A DNA stretch of 64,000 nt from Nocardia higoensis NBRC 100133. Lineage in GTDB: Bacteria > Actinomycetota > Actinomycetes > Mycobacteriales > Mycobacteriaceae. Below are positions 49,596 through 60,315 of this stretch, one piece after another; positions within the stretch are counted from its first letter, which is position 1; every line of letters begins with the position of its first letter. The position numbers and the translations under genes were made by a program. The notes below the pieces were generated by a model, which was not told the DNA's origin, ran no database searches, and was given only the letters and a program-made list of their open reading frames with translations. The stretch spans positions 39,191 to 103,190 of the forward strand of contig NZ_BAGA01000139.1 of NCBI RefSeq assembly GCF_000308595.1, in the 5' to 3' direction.

Positions 49596-49823
49596 GCACT
49601 CGACGGTAGCTCCCGCCACCGACACAAACGGACGAACCGACCCCACCGCGAACTGCGGGCACCTTCTCGCTCCTCGCGCAATCGTGCGATCGACCGACGC
49701 GCCGACGCCTCGACCCGGTGATACTCGGCGGATGATGCCGGTCTATCTGTGCGGCGAGGGGCGGACAGAGAGACTGAGCAGCGCCATCGGTTGCACGCAC
49801 TCCTCCGGCGAGAAAGAAGGCCA

Positions 49824-51101
49824 GTGACCGCGATCCCCTTGGTGAAGGGCCAGAACAGCGCGCTGCACGCGAGCGAGATCACGATCTCGGTGCAAGTGGC
49901 GGCGCCGGTCGACGTGTCGGCGTTGCTGGTGACGGCGAGCGGGAAAGTCCGGTCGGACAACGACTTCGTGTTCTACAACAATCCCACCGGGCCCGGTGTG
50001 CGACTCACTCCGGGATCGGCGGGATCGCCTGCCTCGCTGTCGATCTCGACTTCGGCGATTCCAGCCGAGATCGCCGAGGTACGGGCCGTGATCACGCTGG
50101 ACGACCAGAGCGCCGCCTTCCGGCACCTGCCCCCGCCGCTCGCGATCGTCGCGGACAGGTTCGGCAATCCCCTGTTCCACTTCCGCATCGAGCAACTCGC
50201 CGACGAGTCCGTGCTGATCGCGTTCGAGCTGTACCGGCGCGACGGGGCGTGGAAGGTGCGCGCGATCGGGCAGGGTTATGCGGGCGGGTTCGCCGAGCTG
50301 GTGACCGCACACGGCATCGTGGTGGACGAGCCGCCGACGATCTCGCCCCTGCCGACCGCGGCGCGGCCGCTGATCCGCTTCGTCCCCGGAGAGAATCTGC
50401 TGTCGTTGGAGAAACGGCGGCAGCTGAATCTGCGGAAAGAGGCTGTTCTCGACGTTCTCGCCACCAAGGGCGCGCAGGAAGAACGCGCGCGGATCGTGCT
50501 GGTCATCGACAAGACGGGCAGCATGGGGACGCTGTACCGGATGGGGGTGATGCATCGGGTGGTGCAGCGGATGATTCCGGTGGCGATCCAGCTCGACGAC
50601 GACGGGAAGCTCGAACCGTATCTCTACGCCAAGGATTTCGCCTCGTTGCCGCCGGTGACGGTGGAGGGCGCGGAGCAGTGGTGCGACACCTATCTGCACA
50701 TGGCGGGCAGGCACGGCGGGATCGATTACGCCCGCATCGGCGGGGTCAACAACGAGATCCCGATCATGCGCGAAATCATCGACACCCTCGATCCGACGAT
50801 AGATCCCACCCTGGTGCTGTTCTTCACCGACGGCGGATTCAGCCAGAAGAGCAAGATCGCCGCGCTGCTGCGGGAAGCCTCCGGCCTGCCGATCTTCTGG
50901 CAGTTCATCGGGCTCGGCGCGGCGAACTACGGCCTGCTGCGCGCACTGGACACGATGGACGGCCGGGTGGTCGACAACGCGGGGTTCTTCGACGTCGACG
51001 ATATCGACCGGATCGCCGACGAGGACCTGTACCGGCGGCTGCTGGGCGAGTTCCCGGACTGGTTGCGGGCCGCCAGGGCGGCGGGCGTGCTGCGGCGGTA
51101 G
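49824..51101 (+). CDS. TerD-vWA fusion (TerF-like) protein
   Basis: 425 residues from a GTG at 49824 with AGAAGG upstream. Residues 1-190 are a TerD domain (IPLVKGQNSALHASEITISV, SDNDFVFYNNPTGPGV, YRRDGAWKVRAIGQGY); residues 215-425 are a von Willebrand A domain with the metal-ion site VIDKTGSMG (about 227-235) and later LVLFFTDGGF. This matches TerF-type proteins of tellurite-resistance/stress systems, which bind metal and are thought to form membrane-linked complexes. No TerC or phosphoribosyltransferase partners are present; the only other TerD protein is the HNH fusion 4.2 kb away. Confidence 0.88.
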   Translation: MTAIPLVKGQNSALHASEITISVQVAAPVDVSALLVTASGKVRSDNDFVFYNNPTGPGVRLTPGSAGSPASLSISTSAIPAEIAEVRAVITLDDQSAAFRHLPPPLAIVADRFGNPLFHFRIEQLADESVLIAFELYRRDGAWKVRAIGQGYAGGFAELVTAHGIVVDEPPTISPLPTAARPLIRFVPGENLLSLEKRRQLNLRKEAVLDVLATKGAQEERARIVLVIDKTGSMGTLYRMGVMHRVVQRMIPVAIQLDDDGKLEPYLYAKDFASLPPVTVEGAEQWCDTYLHMAGRHGGIDYARIGGVNNEIPIMREIIDTLDPTIDPTLVLFFTDGGFSQKSKIAALLREASGLPIFWQFIGLGAANYGLLRALDTMDGRVVDNAGFFDVDDIDRIADEDLYRRLLGEFPDWLRAARAAGVLRR

Positions 51102-51109
51102 GCGCCCGC

Positions 51110-52336
51110 TCAGCTCGGGCGGCTCATGCCCAGCTGCTCGGAAACCCGCAGGGCGACTTCGATATCGAGCCGGTCGACGGTGAGCGGGTGGCCGAGCACT
51201 TCCTCGGCGCGGCGGATCCGGTAGTGCACGGTGTTCTTGTGGATGTGCATGCGGGCGGCGGCGTCGGTGAGGCTGCCGCGGCAGTCCAGGTAGGTGCGTA
51301 CGGTCTCGCGCAGGCGGGCGGTGGTCTCGTCGTCGCGCATGAGTGCGCCGAGAACGCGGTGCACCCAGGCTCGGGTATCGGCGAGGTGGTCCATCAGCAG
51401 GCCGGTCAGCGCCACGCGCGAGTGCAGGGTCAGGGGTGAACCGCTGTCGGCGAGCAGGGCGAGGTTGCGGGCGCGCTGGGCGTCGCGGAAGGTCTGCCGG
51501 AAGCCGTCGAGACCGGCGCCCAGGTCGCCGACCGCGACATGAATGCCTTTCCGGCGGGCCAGCTCTCGTTGGAGCAGTTCGACGTCGAGGGACGGTTTGC
51601 CCGCCGAGGAGATCCACACCCAGCAGTTCTGTTCGTCGATCAGCGCGGTGAGCGGTTCTTTGCCGGTGGCGGCGGTAAGCATCGCGACGCCCGCGCGCAG
51701 CAGATCGCTCGCGGGGACACCGGCTTGGCGGACGGAGACGATGGCGGCCAGGTGCCACCCGCGCAGGGAGGTGGCCAGCATGTGTTCGGCGGAGGCCAGG
51801 TCCAGGTTCTCGGTGTCGAGCACCGCGCGGATCTGCGCGGCCCGCATGGTCTCCGAGCGCATGTCCCAGCGCCTGCGTTCGCTTTCGTAGATGTCGACGA
51901 TGCCCTCGATGACGCGGTCGATGTAGGTGTTGACCACCGTCGCGCCGCGGCCGGCTGTCTCCAGCGCGACCTCGGCGGGCAGCTCGGAGGCACGCAGTTC
52001 ACTGATGATCCGCTGGGTGAGCCAGTGCTCGCCGAGACGGTAGGCGCGCAGCAGCGCTTCGGGCGCCATGCCCTGCTGGGCGACGCGGCGGGCGTATTCG
52101 GCGGCGGCCAGCGGCACGGTGATGTCGTCGCGGGAGGCGCTGAGGGCGAGCATGTCGATGATGGCGGCCAGGTTCGACGCGGTGCTGGCGATCATCAGCC
52201 GCCGCACTTCGTCGTCGTGGTGGAACTCCGGGATCCGGTCGATGAAGACCGCGGTGACATCCGCGGTGATCTGATCGAATTCGGCCCTGAGACGTTCGGC
52301 GACCGCGCGGGTGGCCTCGTCGACGTCCGTACTCAT
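51110..52336 (-). CDS. PucR/CdaR-type helix-turn-helix transcriptional regulator
   Basis: 408 residues from the ATG at 52336; TACGGT ends six bases upstream, indicating a leaderless transcript. The N-terminal half is a helical sensor-like domain (EYARRVAQQGMAPEALLRAY, TYIDRVIEGIVDIYESERRR); the middle contains a degenerate GGDEF-like part (RRKGIHVAVGDLGAGLDGFR); the C-terminus has the PucR-type DNA-binding domain (TVRTYLDCRGSLTDAAARMH, IHKNTVHYRIRRAEEVLG). Such regulators control neighbouring catabolic operons in actinobacteria. It is divergent from the acyl-CoA ligase operon 170 bp away, its likely target. Confidence 0.88.
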   Translation of the reverse strand: MSTDVDEATRAVAERLRAEFDQITADVTAVFIDRIPEFHHDDEVRRLMIASTASNLAAIIDMLALSASRDDITVPLAAAEYARRVAQQGMAPEALLRAYRLGEHWLTQRIISELRASELPAEVALETAGRGATVVNTYIDRVIEGIVDIYESERRRWDMRSETMRAAQIRAVLDTENLDLASAEHMLATSLRGWHLAAIVSVRQAGVPASDLLRAGVAMLTAATGKEPLTALIDEQNCWVWISSAGKPSLDVELLQRELARRKGIHVAVGDLGAGLDGFRQTFRDAQRARNLALLADSGSPLTLHSRVALTGLLMDHLADTRAWVHRVLGALMRDDETTARLRETVRTYLDCRGSLTDAAARMHIHKNTVHYRIRRAEEVLGHPLTVDRLDIEVALRVSEQLGMSRPS

Positions 52337-52506
52337 GCCCGGACCGTACCGGAGGGTTTGCTGCGGTTCAGGTGCTTTCCCCAGCTTGTTGTGCTGGCGG
52401 CACAAAGCCGGGCGAAGACTCTGGGGCGCGAGCCCGTAGCCGCTGCCCCACCGCCGGGCTTACCTTTGCGATGTAATCCGCATCACATCGACCCGGTGAG
52501 GGCATC

Positions 52507-54000
52507 GTGCAACAAATTGTCGGTTTGCCGGAATTCCGCGCCACGTGGCATCCCAGCGGCGCGTGCATCGCAGACGATCGCGAACAACTGGACAACCAAT
52601 CCTTCGCCCGCAGGGTGCGGGCGGCGGCGACCGTTCTCTACGCCCACGGAATTCGTCGGGGCGATGTCGTCGCGGTGGTTCTTCCGAATCGTCTTGAATT
52701 CGCCGTGATCATGTTCGCCGCGTGGCGGCTGGGCGCCGCGGTCACGCCGGTGCGGCCGGATTCCACGGCCGAGGAGATCGGCTACCAGGTTCGCGACAGC
52801 GCGGCCTCGGTAGTGGTCACCGTGACCGGCGAGGAGGCGGGGACGCTGGCCATGGCCGAGGTGGCGGGACCCGATGCCGAGGAGGGCGCGCACGAGGCCG
52901 TCACGCCGGAGTCGGACACGCCCGCCCTGATCATCTACACCAGCGGCACCACCGGGCAACCGAAGGGCGTGGTGCTCGAGCACGGCAACGTCGCGGCCAT
53001 GTGCGACATGGTGGTCGAGGCGTTCGGCCTGGACAACACCGATCACAGTCTGCTGATCCTGCCGCTGTTCCACGTCAACGGCATCGTCGTGAGCATCCTG
53101 TCGCCACTGCTGGCGGGCGGCCGCGTCACGATCGCCGGGCGGTTCTCCGCCTCGGCCTTCTTCGACGTGGTCGAACGGGTCCGGCCCACCTACTTCTCGG
53201 CGGTGCCCTCGATCTACGCCATGCTGGTCGCCCAGCCGGCGAGCAGCACGCCCGACATGTCCTCGCTGCGGCGGGTGGTCTGTGGCGCCGCGCCGATGCC
53301 CGCGGAGCTGATCGGCCGCTTCGAATCCCGGTTCGGCGTCCCGATCGTCGAGGGGTACGGGTTGTCCGAGGGCACCTGCGCCTCCACGCTCAACCCGCCC
53401 GCCGGACCGCGCAAACCGGGCACCGTCGGCGTCGCGCTGCCCGGCCAGACGGTGGCGATCATGGACCCCGAGGGCCGCCTCGTGCCCGACGGCGAACGCG
53501 GCGAGGTGGTGATCCGCGGCGCCAATGTGATGCGCGGCTACCTCGGCAGGCCGGAGGCCACCGCGCAGACCGTGATCGACGGCTGGCTGCACACCGGCGA
53601 TGTCGGCTACCTCGACGAGGACGGCTACCTCGTGCTGGTCGACCGGATCAAGGACATGATCATCCGCGGCGGGGAGAACATCTACCCCAAGGAGATCGAG
53701 AACGTCCTGCACACGCATCCCGCGGTGCTGGAATCCGCGGTGGTCGGCGCGCCGGACCCGGTGCTCGGCGAGGTGCCGGTGGCGTATGTGGTGACGATGC
53801 CCGAGGCGACGGTCGATGCCGCCGAACTCCTCGCGCACTGCCGGACCTCGCTGACCCGCACCAAGGTGCCGGTGTCGATCGACATCACCGAGGCGCTGCC
53901 ACGCAACGCGGTGGGAAAGATCGACAAGAAGAAGCTCAGGGCCCTCGCCGCCACGGCTGATGCCACGGCGGATACGGCAATCGCCGTCGCCGGAGCATAA
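52507..54000 (+). CDS. ANL-superfamily acyl-CoA ligase
   Basis: 497 residues from a GTG with GGTGAGG upstream. Adenylation motifs: A3 IYTSGTTGQPKG (about 144-155), A5 GYGLSEGT, A7 LHTGDVGYLDEDG, A8 DRIKDMIIRGGENIYPKEIE, A10 PRNAVGKIDKKKL. It activates a carboxylic acid to its CoA thioester through an acyl-AMP. The N-terminal domain is short, so the protein is slightly smaller than typical fatty-acyl ligases. First gene of a three-gene operon with a DUF3556 membrane protein and a CrtI-like flavoprotein. Substrate not predictable. Confidence 0.9.
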   Translation: MQQIVGLPEFRATWHPSGACIADDREQLDNQSFARRVRAAATVLYAHGIRRGDVVAVVLPNRLEFAVIMFAAWRLGAAVTPVRPDSTAEEIGYQVRDSAASVVVTVTGEEAGTLAMAEVAGPDAEEGAHEAVTPESDTPALIIYTSGTTGQPKGVVLEHGNVAAMCDMVVEAFGLDNTDHSLLILPLFHVNGIVVSILSPLLAGGRVTIAGRFSASAFFDVVERVRPTYFSAVPSIYAMLVAQPASSTPDMSSLRRVVCGAAPMPAELIGRFESRFGVPIVEGYGLSEGTCASTLNPPAGPRKPGTVGVALPGQTVAIMDPEGRLVPDGERGEVVIRGANVMRGYLGRPEATAQTVIDGWLHTGDVGYLDEDGYLVLVDRIKDMIIRGGENIYPKEIENVLHTHPAVLESAVVGAPDPVLGEVPVAYVVTMPEATVDAAELLAHCRTSLTRTKVPVSIDITEALPRNAVGKIDKKKLRALAATADATADTAIAVAGA

Positions 54001-54123
54001 ACCTCGACACCCGACTGCATCCGCCCGAAACGACTTTCGGGCAGGTGAATGCTGCGCCCGTTTCGCGCGTTCGCCGCAATTCGATCCACAGCTCTGTTTC
54101 ATCCGACAGAAAGGGCCGGAACA

Positions 54124-55938
<1,815 letters not shown>

Positions 55939-55963
55939 CATCACCCGTAGGAAGGCAGAACCC

Positions 55964-57403
55964 ATGAGCACCGCGATCGTGGTCGGCAGCGGACCCAACG
56001 GTTTGGCGGCGGCCGTCGTCCTGGCTCGGGCCGGACTGGAGGTCACCGTGCTGGAGGGCGCCGACGAGATCGGCGGCGGCACGCGCAGCAGCGAAGCCAT
56101 CGTGCCCGGCCTGCTGCACGACCACTGCTCGGCCATCCACCCGATGGCGGTGGGTTCTCCCTTCCTGCGCGGCCTTGACCTCGAGCGCTACGGATTGTCC
56201 TGGGCGTGGCCGGAAGTCGACTGCGCCCACCCGCTCGACGACGGCGGTGCCGGGGTGCTGTTGCGCTCCGTCGCCGAGACGGCGGCGGGGCTCGGCCGCG
56301 ACGACCGGACCTGGCGGTTGCTGTTCGAGCGTACGGCTGCCGGCTACGAGCGCATGAGCGCCGACATCATGCGCCCCCTGCTCCGCGTGCCGCGCCATCC
56401 GATCGCCCTGGCACGTTTCGGGCTGCCCGCGCTCATCCCCGCCACGACACTGGCCGAGGTCTTCCGGACCGAGCAGGCGAAGGCATTGTTCGGCGGGGTC
56501 GCGGCACACGCGTTCCATCCGCTGCATCGGCCGCTCAGCGCGAGCATCGGTCTGGGCATCCTCACCGCGGGCCACACCTACGGCTGGGCGGTCGCCCGCG
56601 GCGGATCGCAGCGGATCGCCGACGCGATGGCCGCCGCCCTCGGCGACCTGGGCGGGAAGATCGAGACCGGCGTGCCCGTCCGAACGATCTCGGATCTCCC
56701 CCCGGCGGATCTGACCCTGTGGGACGTCTCGCCGACCGCCGTCGCCGACATCCTCGGCGACCGCCTGCCATCCCGGATCAGCAAGGCGTACCGGAGGTTT
56801 CGCTACGGTCCGGGCGCCTTCAAGGTCGATTTCGCGGTGGAGGGCGGTGTGCCGTGGACCGCGCAGGCCGCGCGCCGCGCGGGCACGGTCCACCTCGGCG
56901 GCGGCTTCGCCGAGATCGCGGCGACCGAACGCGATATCCATCGCGGGCGTATGCCCGAGCGCCCTTTCGTGCTGGTCGGGCAGCAATACCTGGCCGATCC
57001 GCAGCGATCGGCGGGCGACATCCACCCGCTGTGGACCTACGCCCATGTTCCGCACGGTTACACCGGCGACGCGACGGCGGCCATCGTCGACCAGATCGAG
57101 CGCTTCGCCCCCGGTTTCCGCGATCGAATCGTCGGCACGGCAGTACGCAGCGCCACGGAATTCGCCCGCTACAACCCGAACTACGTCGGCGGCAACATCA
57201 TGACGGGCACGAAGGACATCCCCCAGCTCCTATTCGGCCCGCGAACGACTCTGCAGCCCTACGACATCGGCCTGCCCGGACACTATCTCTGCTCGGCGGC
57301 CGTACCGCCGGGCCCCGGCGCGCACGGCATGTGCGGGGCGAACGCCGCGCAGCGGGCCCTGCGCCGGGCGGGTATCGCCGTGCCCGCACTGTCTGCCCAC
57401 TGA
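55964..57403 (+). CDS. Phytoene-dehydrogenase-like (CrtI family) FAD oxidoreductase
   Basis: 479 residues, 26 bp after the DUF3556 gene, with GGAAGG before the ATG. FAD-binding AIVVGSGPNGLAAAVVLARA (4-23) with the acidic residue of strand two in VTVLEGADEIGGGTRS; C-terminal PGHYLCSAAVPPGPGAHGMC closes the flavin site. Family members dehydrogenate or isomerise carotenoids and other polyenes; actinobacteria have many with unknown substrates. The ligase and DUF3556 neighbours point to modification of a CoA-activated lipid or isoprenoid acid. Confidence 0.88.
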   Translation: MSTAIVVGSGPNGLAAAVVLARAGLEVTVLEGADEIGGGTRSSEAIVPGLLHDHCSAIHPMAVGSPFLRGLDLERYGLSWAWPEVDCAHPLDDGGAGVLLRSVAETAAGLGRDDRTWRLLFERTAAGYERMSADIMRPLLRVPRHPIALARFGLPALIPATTLAEVFRTEQAKALFGGVAAHAFHPLHRPLSASIGLGILTAGHTYGWAVARGGSQRIADAMAAALGDLGGKIETGVPVRTISDLPPADLTLWDVSPTAVADILGDRLPSRISKAYRRFRYGPGAFKVDFAVEGGVPWTAQAARRAGTVHLGGGFAEIAATERDIHRGRMPERPFVLVGQQYLADPQRSAGDIHPLWTYAHVPHGYTGDATAAIVDQIERFAPGFRDRIVGTAVRSATEFARYNPNYVGGNIMTGTKDIPQLLFGPRTTLQPYDIGLPGHYLCSAAVPPGPGAHGMCGANAAQRALRRAGIAVPALSAH

Positions 57404-57463
57404 TCCCGGGATCCCGCTGTTCTCGCTGAGCCGCCGACACGCGAGCACGCATAGGCTCGTCCT

Positions 57464-57862
57464 GTGCTCACCGCTCTGATCGCTGTTGCCGGAACGCTTC
57501 TCGGCGCCATCATCACCCACTGGTTCCAGCGTTCGGCGGCCGAGCGCGCGGCACAGCACGCTGTCCTCGAACGGCTGCGTCAGGATCGCTTGCTCGCCTA
57601 CTCCGCTTTCGCGACGGCGGCCATGGACTATCGCCGTCAGCAGGTCGACCGCTGGCACAGCGTCCGGCGCGATCCGTCTTCCGAGGCCATCCGGGCCATC
57701 CGCCTCGAGGACGATCCGGATACGCACAAGGAAGCGATAGCGCGAGCATCGGAATCCATCGATGTCTTCGTCCGGCGTGCCGCGCTCGGCGTCCAGGCGT
57801 TGCCCGCACCACGCCGGGCGAGGGCGATCGGCCCGAGCGCCGCCGACGCGACACCGAGCTGA
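57464..57862 (+). CDS. Small membrane-anchored protein
   Basis: 132 residues from a GTG; TAGGCT (57452-57457) ends six bases before it, indicating a leaderless message. An N-terminal transmembrane helix (LTALIAVAGTLLGAIITHWF) leads to a charged helical region (RSAAERAAQHAVLERLRQDR, AYSAFATAAMDYRRQQVDRW), a layout seen in many small actinobacterial anchored coiled-coil proteins. The last 25 residues are Ala/Pro/Arg-rich and may reflect drift or a late frameshift. Function unknown. Confidence 0.6.
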   Translation: MLTALIAVAGTLLGAIITHWFQRSAAERAAQHAVLERLRQDRLLAYSAFATAAMDYRRQQVDRWHSVRRDPSSEAIRAIRLEDDPDTHKEAIARASESIDVFVRRAALGVQALPAPRRARAIGPSAADATPS

Positions 57863-57943
57863 ACTTCATGCCGCAACACCCTGCGGGTCCGCAGCCCTGC
57901 GATATCGGCCTGCGCGAACACCGTCGCCGCTGAGCCCCCGCCG

Positions 57944-58387
57944 TCAGTACAGCCCGACCGCTTCGGGCAGCGTCACGGCATCCTCCCCGACGCTGTGCCC
58001 GCTCTCCTCCTGCTTGCGCCGGTATTCGAGCAGCGAGGAGACCAGGACGCGCCGACGACGGCCCATGAACCGGTACCGGATCTGTCCCTCGTGCAGAAGC
58101 TTGACCAGATGCGGCCGGGAGACACCGAGGAGTTCGGCGGCCTGCTGGGTGGTCAGTTCCACATGCGCGGGGATCACCGTGACACCGCGGCCGACCGCCA
58201 GGTTCTCGAGCACCTCGCGAAGGGGACCCAGCGCCCGGGGCGGAAGGTGCACCGGCTCCGCCGTCCCGGCGACCGTGAGGTCGACAGCGCTGCCCTCGGG
58301 TGCGTCCGTCTCCAGGTCTCGCAGCGTTTCCAGGGCCTGCCGGGCCTGTTGCTGTTCGGCTGCGTTCGGATTCTCGTGGTCGGACAT
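57944..58387 (-). CDS. Excisionase-type helix-turn-helix protein (solitary antitoxin-like)
   Basis: 147 residues from the ATG at 58387. After a flexible acidic N-terminus, the C-terminal half carries an excisionase/MerR-like winged helix: VELTTQQAAELLGVSRPHLV, KLLHEGQIRYRFMGRRRRVL. In actinobacteria such proteins are antitoxins encoded before a PIN toxin. Here the next gene is convergent, so the expected downstream toxin is missing. It may act alone as a small DNA-binding regulator. Confidence 0.75.
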   Translation of the reverse strand: MSDHENPNAAEQQQARQALETLRDLETDAPEGSAVDLTVAGTAEPVHLPPRALGPLREVLENLAVGRGVTVIPAHVELTTQQAAELLGVSRPHLVKLLHEGQIRYRFMGRRRRVLVSSLLEYRRKQEESGHSVGEDAVTLPEAVGLY

Positions 58388-58528
58388 CGCCACCACCTCC
58401 ACCTGCAACCTATGAAACCGGCGAAACGAACACAACGGCCGTCCGTTAACGATCCGATGCCGATGCCGCCACCTCGGGCGATGTATCGCATCCGGTCGGA
58501 CGCACGGCACCGTCGCGCGCTCGCCGGT

Positions 58529-59041
58529 TCAGCCCTGGCCGGTGACCACCGTTCCGGTGAGCGCCGACACCACCGGCCGCCAGCGCTGCGCATACGCGGT
58601 GAGCACACCGTCGTCGTGGAATGTGCTGTCGGACAGGTACAGACCGGGCAGCGCGGTGGTGGCACCGAGTTCCACCAGCACCGGTTCCAGGTGCACGATC
58701 GGGGCCAGCGAGTGGGCCGGGCTGCCACCGAGCATCAACGGCACGGCCAGAACACCCGCCAGACCGGTCCCGCCGGCGAACTGTTCGAGGAACAGTTTCA
58801 GCAGCCCGGTGTAGGTGGCTTTGAAGGTGGGACTGGCGAAGATCACCAGCTCCGAGTTCGCGACCGTGCGCACGGCCTCGGCCACCTCCTCGTCGCCCCA
58901 GGTCAGCAGCTTGGGACCGAGGTGAACCAGGTCGAGGACGGCCGGTTCGGCGCCGGGAGCCAGGCCCTCGGCGAGCAGGGTGGCGGCGGTGCGGGTGCGT
59001 GAGGCCGGCTTGGGGTTGCCGACGACGACGGTGACGGTCAT
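58529..59041 (-). CDS. NADPH-dependent FMN reductase (MsuE/SsuE-like)
   Basis: 170 residues. Flavodoxin-like NAD(P)H:FMN reductase with the N-terminal VVVGNPKPASRTRTAATLLA and the family block ELVIFASPTFKATYTGLLKL, FLEQFAGGTGLAG. It would supply reduced flavin to the two-component monooxygenases encoded just upstream. AGGACTCC precedes the ATG, and the sulfone monooxygenase gene ends 21 bp before it, so the two are in one operon. The SsuE/MsuE role is inferred from neighbours. Confidence 0.88.
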   Translation of the reverse strand: MTVTVVVGNPKPASRTRTAATLLAEGLAPGAEPAVLDLVHLGPKLLTWGDEEVAEAVRTVANSELVIFASPTFKATYTGLLKLFLEQFAGGTGLAGVLAVPLMLGGSPAHSLAPIVHLEPVLVELGATTALPGLYLSDSTFHDDGVLTAYAQRWRPVVSALTGTVVTGQG

Positions 59042-59062
59042 GACTGGAGTCCTGTTCGGGGG

Positions 59063-60178
59063 TCAGGCGCGGGCGGCGGCGGGTTCGCGGACGGCTTCGA
59101 GTTCGCGGACCAGCGGGAGCACCTTCTCGCCGAAGTACTCGATCTCTTCCTGGAAGTGCAGGAAACCGCCGAGGATCAGATCGACGCCGAGGTCGCGGTA
59201 GGCGACGATGCGTTCGGCGATCTGCTCGGGGGTGCCGATGAGCTGGGTGCGGAAACCGTCGTTGTACTGCACGAGGTCTTCGAAGGTGGAGTCGGCCCAC
59301 ATGCCCTTGCGGTCGCCGGTGGACGCGCCCGCCTGCTGCACGGCGTCGCGGAAGCCCTCCACCGCGGGCTTGTTCGCCTTCTCGATGATCTCGCGCAAGG
59401 TATCGCGAGCTTCTTTCTCGGTGTCGCGGGCGATGATGAAGCCGTTGAGGCCGAATTTCACCTCACGATTGTGCTCGCGGGCGACGGCGCGCAGGTCGTC
59501 GAGTTGTTCGGTGACGCCGTCGAAATCCTTGCCGTTGGAGAAGTACCAGTCGGCGTAACGGCCGCCGTTGCGGCGCGCGGCGGTGGAGTTACCGCCCTGG
59601 AAGAGTTCGGGATTCGGGCGATCCGGGGTGTTGAGCGGCTTGGGCTTGAGGGTGAAATCGCGGATGCGGTAGAAGTCGCCGCCGTAGTTCACCTCGTCCT
59701 CGGTCCAGATCTTGCGGATCACCTCGAGGAATTCGGCGCTGCGCCGGTACCTTTCGTCGTGTTCGAGCCACGGCTCGCCGAGCGCCTTGAATTCGCCCGC
59801 GAACCAGCCGGAGACGACATTGATGGCGAAACGGCCGTTGGACAGGTGGTCGGCGGTGGCGCCGAACTTGGCCAGCACGGCCGGATGCCAGAGGCCGGGA
59901 TGGACGGCGGCGATCACCTTGAGCCGTTCGGTGGCGCCGAGCAGGGCGAGGCTGAACGAGGTGGATTCGTGCTGGAATTCCGCGCCGTAGGAGGCGGTGT
60001 AGCGGACCTGGGAGAGGGCGTATTCGAAGCCGTTGTTCTCGGCGGTCCTGGCCAGCTTCTTGTTGTATTCGAAGTCCCAGCTGGTGCGCTGCTCGATATC
60101 GCTGGTCACCAGGCCGCCGCTGACATTGGGCACCCAGTAGGCGAACTTGATTTCGTCGGCGAACCGCTCGGTGGTCAT
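59063..60178 (-). CDS. sfnG: SfnG-like FMNH2-dependent dimethylsulfone monooxygenase
   Basis: 371 residues from the ATG at 60178 (GGAG just upstream; a GTG two codons earlier is possible). A bacterial-luciferase-like flavin monooxygenase: KFAYWVPNVSGGLVTSDIEQ at the start is the SfnG mark, followed by ERLKVIAAVHPGLWHPAVLA, DHLSNGRFAINVVSGWFAGE, PELFQGGNSTAARRNGGRYA and LVQYNDGFRTQLIGTPEQIA. SfnG converts dimethylsulfone to methanesulfinate to release sulfur when sulfate is scarce. The FMN reductase follows in the operon. Confidence 0.88.
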   Translation of the reverse strand: MTTERFADEIKFAYWVPNVSGGLVTSDIEQRTSWDFEYNKKLARTAENNGFEYALSQVRYTASYGAEFQHESTSFSLALLGATERLKVIAAVHPGLWHPAVLAKFGATADHLSNGRFAINVVSGWFAGEFKALGEPWLEHDERYRRSAEFLEVIRKIWTEDEVNYGGDFYRIRDFTLKPKPLNTPDRPNPELFQGGNSTAARRNGGRYADWYFSNGKDFDGVTEQLDDLRAVAREHNREVKFGLNGFIIARDTEKEARDTLREIIEKANKPAVEGFRDAVQQAGASTGDRKGMWADSTFEDLVQYNDGFRTQLIGTPEQIAERIVAYRDLGVDLILGGFLHFQEEIEYFGEKVLPLVRELEAVREPAAARA

Positions 60179-60315
60179 ATCCACTCCATCACTCGGGGGA
60201 AACCGTCCCGGCCATGCAACACCGGACCGGCCGAGGTGAGGAGGGTTTGAATCCGGCCGATCGGATGGGTGCCTGCGCCCGCCCCGTGGTGGTTGCGGGC
60301 GCCGGGCTCCGGTGG

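Noticed and set aside
34700..51100. A prophage or transposon in the accessory region
   Set aside because: No integrase, transposase, phage structural gene or terminal inverted repeats were found; only repeats and relics are visible.
60179..60315. Possible riboswitch between the StyA-like and SfnG-like genes
   Set aside because: I looked for SAM-type conserved cores; only unrelated GC-rich inverted segments are present.
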